64,000 nucleotides of DNA. Origin: Natribacillus halophilus. Lineage in GTDB: Bacteria > Bacillota > Bacilli > Bacillales > Marinococcaceae. Positions within the stretch are counted from its first letter, which is position 1. Each line of letters starts with the position of its first letter. The translations under genes and the position numbers were made by a program. The notes under the pieces were generated by a model, which did no database searches, had not been told where the DNA came from, and worked only from the letters and a program-made list of their open reading frames with translations. Shown here in pieces: positions 8,663-17,396 of this stretch. Location of the stretch: positions 157,748 through 221,747 of the forward strand of contig NZ_FNEN01000005.1 in the NCBI RefSeq assembly GCF_900100185.1. The letters run 5' to 3'.

Positions 8663-9136
8663 TTATATCAGCTTTAAAATATCTTGCTGCCCCTCTGTTG
8701 GAACACGTCTCAACTCAAGTTTAACGCCTAATTCATCAAGCTTTCGAAAAGCTTCCTTATCTTTCTCATCTACAGATACCGTTGAAGATATTTGCTCTTT
8801 TCCCTCTTCATAATGCATATTCCCTACGTTAATTTTATCTATAGGAACGCCTCCACTTTTAAGAGCAAGTGCATCATGAACATCCCTAACAATCAGGAAA
8901 ATCAGTTGTTTTGCAGAAGATTTTTGAATAATGTCAATGGTTCTCTGAATTGAAAAGTATCGGGTTTGAATAGACTCGGGCATAACCATGTCCATAAGAT
9001 CTTGTTGAACCTTGTCACTGGACACCTCATCATTTGCTACCACAACGAGATTAGCACCAACGTGGTTAACCCAAGTGACCCCCACTTGACCATGAATAAG
9101 CCGATTATCAATACGCGTGAGTAATAGATTTTCCAT
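8663..9136 (-). CDS. PTS mannose-family enzyme IIB
   Basis: 157 residues of the sorbose/mannose IIB fold. The phosphorylated His sits in RIDNRLIHGQVGVTW (His14 or so), the family hallmark. ATG at 9136 was chosen because GAGAGGGG lies 7 bp upstream; a longer in-frame start overlaps that site. IIB receives phosphate from the IIA encoded three genes downstream and gives it to the incoming sugar. Confidence 0.9.
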   Translation of the reverse strand: MENLLLTRIDNRLIHGQVGVTWVNHVGANLVVVANDEVSSDKVQQDLMDMVMPESIQTRYFSIQRTIDIIQKSSAKQLIFLIVRDVHDALALKSGGVPIDKINVGNMHYEEGKEQISSTVSVDEKDKEAFRKLDELGVKLELRRVPTEGQQDILKLI

Positions 9137-9156
9137 AGTTAAACCCCTCTCCATTG

Positions 9157-10320
9157 TTAATAGTCATATATCGTCACACCCTGCACCACACGATTCAGAC
9201 TGCCCTCAGGGCTTGGGTTATCAGGGGTAATGCCAAGCTTAAGTGATGTTCGCAAAGAAAGGACTTGAGCAAATAGCATATAGTTAAGGCTTAAAAAGAA
9301 ATCATTTGGCACCGGATTTTCAGCCATAACAAATGTGAGATCCGCAAGTTGTTTCACTTCTTCATCTTGTCCGTCTGTCAGTGCGATCACTTTTGACAAA
9401 GCATCTTCATTTGATAATTCTTTAATCATATCTAAATCGTATTTTCGCGTGTAAGGATTTCGAGACACCAATACTACTGCCACGGATTGTTTGTTAAGCA
9501 CCGATTTGGGACCATGTCTAAAGCCCAAGGAAGATTCATGCAACGCCACTACTTTCCCAGCTGTTAATTCCAGCATTTTTAAAGCAGCCTCATGGGAAGC
9601 TTGCCCTAAAGTTCCTGAACCCAAATAGACCAATCGTTCAAAATCTACAGTCAGAACCTGATCGATGATGTTGTCCAAATTTTTTAGTGCATGCCTCGCG
9701 TTCGCAATGAATGCAGATAGATGGTCTTCATACACGTTTTCTTTTGCAAAAATCAAATAGGCAGTCAACGCCATAGCACTAAAACTGCTCGTCATCGCAA
9801 ACCCTTTGTCATGAGTTTCAGGTGGGAGCAATAATAGTTTACTATTCTCATCTTCTTCGATATTTCTCGCGAGGGTTCCATCTTCATTGCAGGTAATAAC
9901 GATTTGATAGAAATCATCAACAATTTTCTGTCCAAGCTCAGTGGCAGCGACGCTTTCTGGGCTGTTTCCCGAACGCCCAAAGGATACGAGAACAGTAGGA
10001 ATATCTTCTCGGAAATAGTTTTTGGGATTGGAGACAAGTTCGGTTGTTGGGGTTGCTTCCACTTGTACATGGGCAGGTAAATGTTGAATCAACTCTGGCA
10101 CAAGCATATCCCCAATGAATGCTGAAGTACCTGCACCTGTAAATATGACTCGTCCCCTAACATGTTGATTAAATATTTCTTTTATAAACTTCTGGGCCTT
10201 TTCTCTTTCCGCCGCTCCTTGTCCCCACACTTTTTCCCATACATCAGGCTGTTGATTAATTTCTTCAGCCGTATTAATGGCCTTCTTTTCAATCAGTTCT
10301 TCTTTTGTATACGTAAACAT
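9157..10320 (-). CDS. agaS: SIS-domain sugar isomerase/deaminase AgaS
   Basis: 387 residues with two SIS (phosphosugar-binding) domains. Visible motifs are VIFTGAGTSAFIGDML (about 62-77), VSFGRSGNSPESVAA and, in the second domain, YLGSGTLGQASHEAALKMLELTAGK and HESSLGFRHGPKS. AgaS proteins convert galactosamine-6-phosphate to tagatose-6-phosphate with loss of ammonia, which links NagA to LacC/LacD in this operon. ATG at 10320 follows GGGAGAAGAAATC; the GTG five codons upstream overlaps this site. Glucosamine-6-phosphate isomerisation (GlmS-like) is unlikely because the glutaminase domain is absent. Confidence 0.9.
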   Translation of the reverse strand: MFTYTKEELIEKKAINTAEEINQQPDVWEKVWGQGAAEREKAQKFIKEIFNQHVRGRVIFTGAGTSAFIGDMLVPELIQHLPAHVQVEATPTTELVSNPKNYFREDIPTVLVSFGRSGNSPESVAATELGQKIVDDFYQIVITCNEDGTLARNIEEDENSKLLLLPPETHDKGFAMTSSFSAMALTAYLIFAKENVYEDHLSAFIANARHALKNLDNIIDQVLTVDFERLVYLGSGTLGQASHEAALKMLELTAGKVVALHESSLGFRHGPKSVLNKQSVAVVLVSRNPYTRKYDLDMIKELSNEDALSKVIALTDGQDEEVKQLADLTFVMAENPVPNDFFLSLNYMLFAQVLSLRTSLKLGITPDNPSPEGSLNRVVQGVTIYDY

Positions 10321-10342
10321 GATTTCTTCTCCCACTCTTTAT

Positions 10343-11059
10343 CTAATTTAGCTCAACCGTATAGTCAAACTTTTCTCCTCTTGCAACACTAATCGTGTAT
10401 TCAATTAACGTGTCTCGATGATAAGCAAAGCGTTTGATTAACATTGCCGGATTTTGTGTATACGTTTCTAAATGTTTAGCTTCATGATCTCTCGTTATCG
10501 TTGCTGAAAATTTTTCAATAGCGCGAGTAACGTTAATATTATAATGATTCCTAAAAATGTTATACATCGGCTTTTCTGATAATTGCTTTCCCGTTAAATT
10601 AGGGAAAAGTTTTGCCGGTAAATGCGTCGTTTCATACATAAGGGGTTCTCCATCCGCTATTCGCAGACGGACAATTTGATAAACTTCTTCACCAGCATCA
10701 AGTTGGATTTTGCTCGCTAATCTTTCATCAATCGGAAAACGCTCAAAAGATAGAACTTTGACCGTTGGGACCTTACCTAACTTTTTCATTTCTTCGGTAA
10801 AACTGTATAAGTTCACCAAGTTTTGATTATACGTCTTAGGCGCTACAAATGTCCCTTTTCCATGATATTTGTAAATGTAGCCTTCTCTTTCCAAATCTTG
10901 CATGGCCTGTCGAACTGTAATTCTGCTTAGATCGTAGGTTTCACAAAATTTTCTTTCTGAAGGCAATTTGTAACCCTCATAATAAGCGTTGTTCTCTATT
11001 TTTTTAATAACCTCTTCCACCAGTTGACGATACAAAGGAATGCGACTCTGCTTATCCAA
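10343..11059 (-). CDS. GntR-family (HutC/UTRA) transcriptional regulator of the amino-sugar operon
   Basis: 238 residues with an N-terminal winged helix (YKLPSERKFCETYDLSRITV, about 38-57; then VRQAMQDLEREGYIYKYHGKG) and a C-terminal UTRA ligand-binding domain ending in YTISVARGEKFDYTVELN. The likely start is TTG at 11059 behind GAGGAGG (11-nt spacing); upstream ATGs lie in front of the promoter. It is the first gene of the operon. A perfect palindrome lies just downstream of the promoter -10, so autorepression relieved by a phosphorylated amino sugar is the likely mode, as for NagR/AgaR of the same family. Confidence 0.85.
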   Translation of the reverse strand: MDKQSRIPLYRQLVEEVIKKIENNAYYEGYKLPSERKFCETYDLSRITVRQAMQDLEREGYIYKYHGKGTFVAPKTYNQNLVNLYSFTEEMKKLGKVPTVKVLSFERFPIDERLASKIQLDAGEEVYQIVRLRIADGEPLMYETTHLPAKLFPNLTGKQLSEKPMYNIFRNHYNINVTRAIEKFSATITRDHEAKHLETYTQNPAMLIKRFAYHRDTLIEYTISVARGEKFDYTVELN

Positions 11060-11086
11060 TAACTTATTCACCTCCTCTTCACCTAT

Positions 11087-11137
11087 CTGGTTATAACCAG
11101 TTGGTGTCATTGTAAGGGATTGCATAAACATTGTAAA
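11087..11137 (-). promoter_or_regulatory. Promoter and palindromic operator of the amino-sugar PTS operon
   Basis: On the minus strand TTTACA (11137-11132), a 17-bp spacer and TACAAT (11114-11109) form a good SigA promoter. Eight bases further lies CTGGTTATAACCAG (11100-11087), a perfect 14-bp palindrome of the size expected for a HutC-type GntR dimer. It sits over the probable transcription start, where binding would block initiation. Confidence 0.65.
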
Positions 11138-11158
11138 GGGTTGATTTTGTTCTACACG

Positions 11159-11195
11159 AAAAAACCAATAAGACGGTAAAAACCGATCCTATTGG
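11159..11195 (-). terminator. Rho-independent terminator of the HAD-hydrolase gene
   Basis: On the minus strand the stop codon is part of a long stem: CCAATA pairs with TATTGG, with an inner CGGT/ACCG helix, followed by six T. It isolates the HAD gene from the amino-sugar operon promoter that begins about 25 bp further on. Confidence 0.8.
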
Positions 11196-11809
11196 CTTTC
11201 ATCTACCAACCGCAATATCTCATCAGGCTTTTCAAAAATATACGCCGCCTTTTCAAATCCTTCCGTCGTCTTCGCTCCCCACAATGCTAAACCAAAGTCT
11301 ACGCCTGCCGCGTGGGCACATTCCATATCATGCACTGAATCACCGATATATAGGGCTTCACCTGCGCCTCTTTTTAATTGTCTCAAAGCCAATTGCAGGG
11401 GCTCCGGATGAGGTTTATGTTTTTCTGTATCACTCGCGGTGATAACTTTTGTAAAATACTGTTCGATTCCTAACAGATGATAGCTGTGATTCATCTCATC
11501 CTCGGTTTTAGATGTGACAATACTGTTCTCAGGCAATTGTTCGATGACGTCGATGATTCCGGCAAACATTTGCACATCCCGAAGGAGCGGTCTTTCCCGA
11601 GCTAGCCATTTCTGATATGTCTTTTCTTTTTCCGGCACGTCCAGGAGATCCAAAGTTCTTCTCCCCGGAATTCCGAGAAAAATGCGCAAATCAGCAAGGT
11701 CCTTTTCGATGCCCACTTCTTTAAGCGTGGCTTGAAGCGCGTTGAGGCCGATCATTTCCGAGTCAACAATCGTTCCATCGAAATCAAAAATATACGTTTC
11801 ATACATCAT
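11189..11809 (-). CDS. HAD-superfamily hydrolase (phosphatase, PpaX/Gph-like)
   Basis: 206 residues if started at ATG 11809 (a second ATG follows directly). All four HAD motifs are visible: DFDGTIVDSE with the nucleophile Asp (about 9-18), SKTEDE (motif II region), Lys in EKHKPHPEP, and GDSVHDMECAHAAG (motif IV). The helical cap between motifs I and II is the small type found in phosphoglycolate phosphatases and the pyrophosphatase PpaX. AAAGGGG precedes the start, which overlaps the end of the upstream cyclotransferase-like gene. Substrate unknown. Confidence 0.85.
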   Translation of the reverse strand: MMYETYIFDFDGTIVDSEMIGLNALQATLKEVGIEKDLADLRIFLGIPGRRTLDLLDVPEKEKTYQKWLARERPLLRDVQMFAGIIDVIEQLPENSIVTSKTEDEMNHSYHLLGIEQYFTKVITASDTEKHKPHPEPLQLALRQLKRGAGEALYIGDSVHDMECAHAAGVDFGLALWGAKTTEGFEKAAYIFEKPDEILRLVDESQ

Positions 11810-12191
11810 TCTCGACCCCTTTCCATTCCCCGTCAACAATCGCCTTTTTTTCGTCCATTTGCTGTCCTTCATACACATACACATAAGCTTCGTACTCCCC
11901 TTGATCCGTGAAAATAACCCGGCGGACGCGTTCATAATGATTATTTTCGCCTTCTCCGTTGTATCCTTCCAACAGATTCAACGCATGCAAAACAGCGTTA
12001 TCCACCCGGTATAATTCACCGTATACACGATGATCGTCGCTAATCACCATAGCCGGAAAATCAAAATCAGTATCGTACAACCGCCCACAGGTCCACGCCC
12101 GTTCCGCGATTAATTCCGCTGTTTCCATAAGGTGAGCGTTCCGTTCATTTTTCCGCAACGTTCCGTATACAAAAACAAGATGTTCTGTCAT
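11799..12191 (-). CDS. Gamma-glutamylcyclotransferase-like (AIG2/YtfP) protein
   Basis: 130 residues with the family opening LVFVYGTLRKNERNAHLM (about 5-22), where YGTLR forms the ligand cavity, and a conserved glutamate in the middle of the beta barrel (VYGELYRVD). The family includes enzymes that release 5-oxoproline from gamma-glutamyl compounds, but many members have no known substrate. It is co-transcribed with the HAD hydrolase, which overlaps its end by 11 bp. Confidence 0.85.
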   Translation of the reverse strand: MTEHLVFVYGTLRKNERNAHLMETAELIAERAWTCGRLYDTDFDFPAMVISDDHRVYGELYRVDNAVLHALNLLEGYNGEGENNHYERVRRVIFTDQGEYEAYVYVYEGQQMDEKKAIVDGEWKGVENDV

Positions 12192-12295
12192 GTCATCCCC
12201 TCCCTACTGCATAGCTACAAATTAGCATTCCATCGATCCATATTCAATGCTAAAATATGACAGGTATACACTTCTCGCGAACAGGAGTCTTTACG

Positions 12296-13621
12296 ATGAC
12301 TACGGCAAATACCAATCCTTTAGACATACAACCCGTGCGAAAGGTACTTTTTCGTTACCTCTTTCCATCGATGATCGGCATGATGTTGATGGCCGTTAAT
12401 TACGTGATTGACGCGGTCATGGTCGGGAACAAGCTGGGCGCGCTATCCTTGGCAGGAATCAATATTGCCAGTCCGGTTTACACGCTTTTTGTCGGGATAT
12501 CGATCTGGATCGGCGTCGGGGGCGCGACGTTGTATTCGCAACGGATGGGCGCCGGCGAACCGAACCGCGCCCGACAGATCTTCACACACTCTGTTGTGTT
12601 AATCATCGCATTGACGATTGTGATCGGCATTAGTTCGCTTATCTTTCGCGAACCGCTCGTTTTTGCTCTTGGTGCCAATGCTGAAACCGCGCCCTACGCT
12701 TCAGCATACTTAAATGTGTTTTTAATGTTCGGGCTTATTTTGACGCTGGAAAACGTCTGCAGCATTTTCGTTCGCAATGACGGCAGTCCGACGCTCGCGA
12801 TGGCGGCGTTGATCACCACCGCCGTTTCCAATTTCATCATGAACTTCATCATGCTCTATATCCTGGAACTCGGGCTACGCGAGATTGCCTTTGGAACGAT
12901 TATCGCTGCAGGATTGGGCTTACTCGTGCTCAGCATCCATTTTTTCCAAACGAAAAATAACTTGAAGCTCGTGACGTTTCGTTTCGAAAAGCCGTTACTT
13001 CTCATCACGCTCGCCCTTGGTTTTCCGAGTTTTCTCGTGGAGCTTGGCATCTCGATCTTCACGATTTCGCACAACGTCGCTTTTTCATGGCTATTGGGGA
13101 CGGATGGCGTCGCCGCCTTTTCCGTCATTAACTATGTACACACGATGATGCTGCTTATGTTTCTCGGCTTAGGCCAGGGCGTGCAGCCGGTCATCAGTTA
13201 TTTTCACGGAGCCCAAGCGGCAGAGAAAAAAAGTGAGGCGTTGCGCTTGAGCGTCATTACCGGGATAGTGGTCGGAGCTTTCTTTATGTTGCTCGGGCAG
13301 ACGGGTGCCAGTGCCATTATCCAGGTTTTCGGGGATTTGCCGGATCACGTGGCGGATCTATCGAGCACCGGCATTCGTATCTTCTTTCTCGCTTACATTT
13401 TCGTCGGTTTGAATTTCGTCGTCATGACCTATTTTCAGTCCATCGGCCAGGTGAAAAAAGCCGTCATGATTATAGCCGGGCGCGGCATCGTTTTCATGCT
13501 GCTTTTCCTTTTCACATTGCCGCTGCTTATGGGCGCAAATGCCGCCTGGTTCGCCGTTCCCCTCGCGGAAATGGTCGTCACCGGTCTGATCGTAGGGTTC
13601 TATTATTTCAAATCGGCATAA
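12296..13621 (+). CDS. MATE-family multidrug/cation efflux protein
   Basis: 441 residues with twelve predicted membrane segments in two related halves, as in MATE (NorM/DinF-like) exporters that use Na+ or H+ gradients. Marks include the N-terminal LFPSMIGMMLMAVNYVIDAV and the GLGQGVQPVISYFHGA segment in the second half. ATG at 12296 follows CAGGAGTCTTTACG; a start 13 codons earlier lacks a ribosome site. The sspH-like gene follows 48 bp downstream on the same strand. The exported compound is unknown. Confidence 0.9.
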   Translation: MTTANTNPLDIQPVRKVLFRYLFPSMIGMMLMAVNYVIDAVMVGNKLGALSLAGINIASPVYTLFVGISIWIGVGGATLYSQRMGAGEPNRARQIFTHSVVLIIALTIVIGISSLIFREPLVFALGANAETAPYASAYLNVFLMFGLILTLENVCSIFVRNDGSPTLAMAALITTAVSNFIMNFIMLYILELGLREIAFGTIIAAGLGLLVLSIHFFQTKNNLKLVTFRFEKPLLLITLALGFPSFLVELGISIFTISHNVAFSWLLGTDGVAAFSVINYVHTMMLLMFLGLGQGVQPVISYFHGAQAAEKKSEALRLSVITGIVVGAFFMLLGQTGASAIIQVFGDLPDHVADLSSTGIRIFFLAYIFVGLNFVVMTYFQSIGQVKKAVMIIAGRGIVFMLLFLFTLPLLMGANAAWFAVPLAEMVVTGLIVGFYYFKSA

Positions 13622-13669
13622 TCGCGCGCCGGATCGCTCACACTACGAAGGCAAAAGGAGGCATGAACC

Positions 13670-13849
13670 ATGGATGAACAACGAGCCCAGGAAATCGCGC
13701 ACTCCCCAGACATGAAACACGTCACCCATGAAGGCACGCCCATCTACATTCAACATGTTGATGAGGCAGAAGGGACGGCGCGCATTTTCCCCCTCGAGCA
13801 GCCGGAAGAGGAACAAAGCGTATCCGTGGACAACCTGGTTGAACATTAG
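13670..13849 (+). CDS. sspH: Small acid-soluble spore protein, H type
   Basis: 59 residues: the sequence runs MDEQRAQEIAHSPDM, then THEGTPIYIQHVDEAEGTAR, and ends in VSVDNLVEH. This matches the SspH family in length, in the N-terminal RA-x-EI-x-SP pattern and in the central G-x-P-x-YI-x-HVDE-x-x-G-x-AR block. SspH proteins are minor spore-core proteins made in the forespore. AAAAGGAGG lies 8 bp before the ATG. A strong terminator follows at once. Its presence indicates an endospore former. Confidence 0.9.
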   Translation: MDEQRAQEIAHSPDMKHVTHEGTPIYIQHVDEAEGTARIFPLEQPEEEQSVSVDNLVEH

Positions 13850-13875
13850 AGAAGCATTATCGCTTCTCTTTTTTT
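13848..13875 (+). terminator. Terminator after sspH
   Basis: AGAGAAGC (13848-13855) pairs with GCTTCTCT (13862-13869) around a six-base loop, followed by a run of T. It overlaps the sspH stop codon and the last codons of the convergent MFS gene. Confidence 0.85.
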
Positions 13876-15230
13876 ATTAAAAGTGAAAGGACCAAGCCTG
13901 TAATCGCGAACAGGAAAGCGACGAAAAAGGCCGTTTTGACTCCGGAGAGAAACTCAAAAGGATCTGCCGTTTCGGTCGTTGCCCGGCCGATAAACGAAAT
14001 GATAAACGTTAAGCCGAGAGACCCTCCGAATTGACGGGCCGTATTTACAATCGCCGTCCCATGGGGGACGAGTGAATCGGGTAAAGCGTTAATGCCGGTC
14101 GTCATAATTGGCATGTTGATCAACGCGACCCCGGCCATGGAAATCATGAAGATAACCGCAGTGAGCACGAGAGAAGTATCAATATCAAGGATAAAAGAAT
14201 AGCACAGTGTGCTCGCAGACAATAAAACAAAACCGATAACAGCAATGCTTTTCCCGCCATATTTGTCGAAGAGCCTCCCGGCAAAAAACGACATAAGGGC
14301 CAGTGTCAGTGCTCCGGGAGCGACGATGATTCCCGCAGTAAATGCCGAGAGCTCCTGAACATTTTGCACATACATCGGCAAGATCGTTTCGATAGAGATG
14401 AGCAAACTAAAGGACGAGATGGAAATCACCGTTACGAGCGCGAATATGGGCACCTTGAATACGCGCAATTCGAGGATCGGTTTCTCCGACCGCAGTTGCC
14501 TGACGACGAATAAGGCGAGCGCGATGACACCTACGCTAATGCTGATGGTAGCCGTTCCGCCGGCCTCAATCGTATTGAATCCGTATAGCATTCCGCCGAA
14601 AGCGATCGTCGACAGCAGCAGAGAAAGAATATCTATTTTCGTCTCCCGTTGTTCCGTTACGTTACGCATGAAAAGAAACATTAATAGCAGAATGCCGACA
14701 GCAAGTGGCAGCGTTAACAGAAACACCGCCCGCCATTCGAAGACATTGATCATCACACCAGATAGAGGGGGACCGATCGCCGGGGCAACGTTGATGACCA
14801 TCCCGGCCAACCCCATCGCGAAGCCTCGTTTTTCCCGCGGATAAATAAGGAGCAGCAACGTTTGCATGAGCGGCAACATGATTCCGGATCCAACCCCTTG
14901 AATGATGCGCCCCGCGAGCAAGATCTCAAACGAGGGCGCGAGCCACCCGACCAATGTCCCGAGGCAAAACAAAAACATGGCAATCATCATCAATGGTCTC
15001 GTTTTAAACTTATCGATCAAGAACGCCGTCATCGGTATGAGCACGGCCATCGTAATCATAAATCCCGTCGTTAGCCACTGCACTTCACTGGCGTTTACAT
15101 CAAACTCCGCCATGATTCTCGGAAAAGCGGTGATCAGCAAAAACTGGGTCAGCACTGCTAAAAAAGAGCCCGAAAGTGCAAGCGCGACAATCAGGCGTCT
15201 ATGTATGGGTGATAGATTCGTAGGTGTCAT
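13857..15230 (-). CDS. MFS drug exporter, DHA2 (14-helix) type
   Basis: 457 residues with about fourteen membrane helices, the EmrB/QacA subgroup of the major facilitator superfamily. Visible family features are the N-terminal ALSGSFLAVLTQFLLITAFP, the loop-2 region FLIDKFKTRPLMMIAMFLF (motif A) and the antiporter motif C variant GVGSGIMLPLMQT. It likely exports lipophilic cations or other drugs by proton exchange. It ends convergently against sspH and is transcribed away from the SNF2 helicase. Its ribosome site (GGATGAGAACGC) is weak. Confidence 0.88.
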   Translation of the reverse strand: MTPTNLSPIHRRLIVALALSGSFLAVLTQFLLITAFPRIMAEFDVNASEVQWLTTGFMITMAVLIPMTAFLIDKFKTRPLMMIAMFLFCLGTLVGWLAPSFEILLAGRIIQGVGSGIMLPLMQTLLLLIYPREKRGFAMGLAGMVINVAPAIGPPLSGVMINVFEWRAVFLLTLPLAVGILLLMFLFMRNVTEQRETKIDILSLLLSTIAFGGMLYGFNTIEAGGTATISISVGVIALALFVVRQLRSEKPILELRVFKVPIFALVTVISISSFSLLISIETILPMYVQNVQELSAFTAGIIVAPGALTLALMSFFAGRLFDKYGGKSIAVIGFVLLSASTLCYSFILDIDTSLVLTAVIFMISMAGVALINMPIMTTGINALPDSLVPHGTAIVNTARQFGGSLGLTFIISFIGRATTETADPFEFLSGVKTAFFVAFLFAITGLVLSLLIKKEKR

Positions 15231-15344
15231 GCGTTCTCATCCATTTTTTAATCTCTCCCTATGCCAACATTCTAGCATACTCTACACATGCTCTTATATT
15301 TTGATAGAATGAGATAAACAACTATGCAAGGGATGTGACCATCC

Positions 15345-17384
15345 GTGCAACCTTACCTGTTTCACCTGAACAAAGATTTGCTGGAAATCAACGCGTTGGA
15401 AATGGATGGCGGGTTATCCGCATTTTTTGCATCCAAGCAGGAAAATACCTTTGAATTTGTAAACGGCGATCAGTCCCTTGTCCGTACATTTACCGTCAAT
15501 TGGGAAGAGCAAGCGATTCAGGGAAGAGGGATTAAAGGTTTTTTTAACCCTTATGACAACGAATACTTATTGATCGATGAGAACGATGAAGGCCAAATCA
15601 AGATCACGCCGGCGCCCAAGCCTCAAGAAGAATGGCTCCAGCAATTCAATATGCAGCCGGAAGCAAGAGATCGCACCCATGACGTTTTGGAAGCAATGGA
15701 TAATTTCAGGCAAAACAACGAAAAATGGTTCGATTTATACAAGGTGGCACAGCAATTTCGCTTTAGCTCCGATACAGATCAGGATGAACTGCTGAGCTTG
15801 CCCCATTTGCGTGACATGGAAACCTTTGACTATCAAGTCAACACCGTGCAAGCCGTTTTGAACCGTTTTAAAGGACGGGCCCTACTTTGTGATGAAGTCG
15901 GGCTGGGCAAAACCGTTGAAGCCGGCATGGCGATGCAAGAGTATATTATGCGGGGATTGGCCGGCAAAATTCTCATTCTTTGCCCGCCATCCCTCGTGCA
16001 GCAATGGGAACAGGAGATGAAACGCAAATTCAACCAGGACTTTATACGCGCCGACGATCCTGCTTTTAAAAAACAGGGTACCGACGCCTGGGCGCACTTC
16101 CCGAAAGTGATCGCCTCCATAGCCACTGCCAAGCGCAAACAGTATCGCAGTGCGATTACGGATGTTCATTATGACCTTGTCATCGTCGATGAGGCCCACC
16201 ATCTGAAAAACCGCAAAACGATGGCCTGGCAATTCGTGAACGAGATCAACAAAAAATATATTTTTCTCTTAACCGCAACCCCTGTCCAAAACAACCTGGA
16301 AGAACTGTATAACCTTATTACGTTATTAAAGCCGGGACAATTAAAAACATATCGCTACTTCAAGAAAAATTTCGTCGAAGACAATCAAGGCATGGAAGCG
16401 AAAAATGTCGATCAGCTGAAACGATTGCTCTCCGACGTCATGATTCGCAATAAACGCAATAATGTGGACGTCCGCTTCACCAACCGAAAAGCACAAACGA
16501 CAACCGTTGCTTTATCCGCCGCTGAAGAAGGATTATATCATGAGTTAAGCGCCTTTATTCGTAGCAAATATAACGACGAAAACAGCGGCATGACCCGCTT
16601 TCAACTGAAAAATTTGCAAGAGCAAATGGGCAGCTCTTTTTACACACTCGTACAATCACTCGAGAAACAAGTCCATAATGAAAAATTGCATGACCTCGAT
16701 CGCCGCAGGCTCTACGACCTTTATGAGCAAGCTTACGATATCACCCAAACGGAGGCCGCCAATAATGCAAAAGTGCGCGAACTGATTTCGATTTTATCCG
16801 CGACCAACGAAAAAACCTTGGTTTTCACAAAATATCAGAAGACCCAGCAGTTATTGGCCTGGGTCTTGAAAGAACAAGGCTTTCGCGTCGCCGAATTTCA
16901 CGGGGGATTGAAACGGAAGGAAAAGGAAGAACAGGTTGATTTTTTCAAAGATCAAGCGCAAGTATTAGTAAGTACGGAAGTCGGCGGTGAAGGGCGAAAC
17001 TTACAATTTTGCAATACGATGATTAATTTTGACCTGCCCTGGAATCCGATGGCGATCGAACAGCGCATCGGGCGGATTCATCGTATCGGACAGGAACGGG
17101 ATGTTTTCGTCTATAATCTCGTGGCACAAAACACGCTTGAACACCACATTCTCCATATTTTGGACCGGAAAGTGAATATGTTCGAACTGGTCGTCGGTGA
17201 AGTGGACATGATCCTCGGGGATATTGAAGCCAAAGACGACTTTTCCGATATCGTCATGAGAACATGGGTAGACGCCCGCGACCGCGAGACGATGGAAAAA
17301 GAAATGGACGACATCGGCGAAAAAATGCTGGCAAACAAACAGCAGCTGGACCATTTAAAAAAGCTGGACAAGCAAATCTTTTAG
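15345..17384 (+). CDS. SNF2/RapA-type superfamily 2 helicase-like ATPase
   Basis: 679 residues. After a roughly 160-residue N-terminal region of unknown fold come the SNF2 motifs: Walker A LCDEVGLGKTVEAG (about 179-192), ILCPPSLVQQW, DEAHH (about 281), LLTATPVQNN (about 307-316), then the C-terminal helicase lobe with STEVGGEGRNLQ (about 544) and RIGRIHRIGQ (about 572). Start is GTG behind AAGGGATGTG. These ATPases move along double-stranded nucleic acid and remodel bound proteins; RapA (HepA), which recycles RNA polymerase, is the best-known bacterial member. The next gene follows after 12 bp and probably encodes its partner. Confidence 0.9.
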   Translation: MQPYLFHLNKDLLEINALEMDGGLSAFFASKQENTFEFVNGDQSLVRTFTVNWEEQAIQGRGIKGFFNPYDNEYLLIDENDEGQIKITPAPKPQEEWLQQFNMQPEARDRTHDVLEAMDNFRQNNEKWFDLYKVAQQFRFSSDTDQDELLSLPHLRDMETFDYQVNTVQAVLNRFKGRALLCDEVGLGKTVEAGMAMQEYIMRGLAGKILILCPPSLVQQWEQEMKRKFNQDFIRADDPAFKKQGTDAWAHFPKVIASIATAKRKQYRSAITDVHYDLVIVDEAHHLKNRKTMAWQFVNEINKKYIFLLTATPVQNNLEELYNLITLLKPGQLKTYRYFKKNFVEDNQGMEAKNVDQLKRLLSDVMIRNKRNNVDVRFTNRKAQTTTVALSAAEEGLYHELSAFIRSKYNDENSGMTRFQLKNLQEQMGSSFYTLVQSLEKQVHNEKLHDLDRRRLYDLYEQAYDITQTEAANNAKVRELISILSATNEKTLVFTKYQKTQQLLAWVLKEQGFRVAEFHGGLKRKEKEEQVDFFKDQAQVLVSTEVGGEGRNLQFCNTMINFDLPWNPMAIEQRIGRIHRIGQERDVFVYNLVAQNTLEHHILHILDRKVNMFELVVGEVDMILGDIEAKDDFSDIVMRTWVDARDRETMEKEMDDIGEKMLANKQQLDHLKKLDKQIF

Positions 17385-17396
17385 GGAGAGAAAAAC

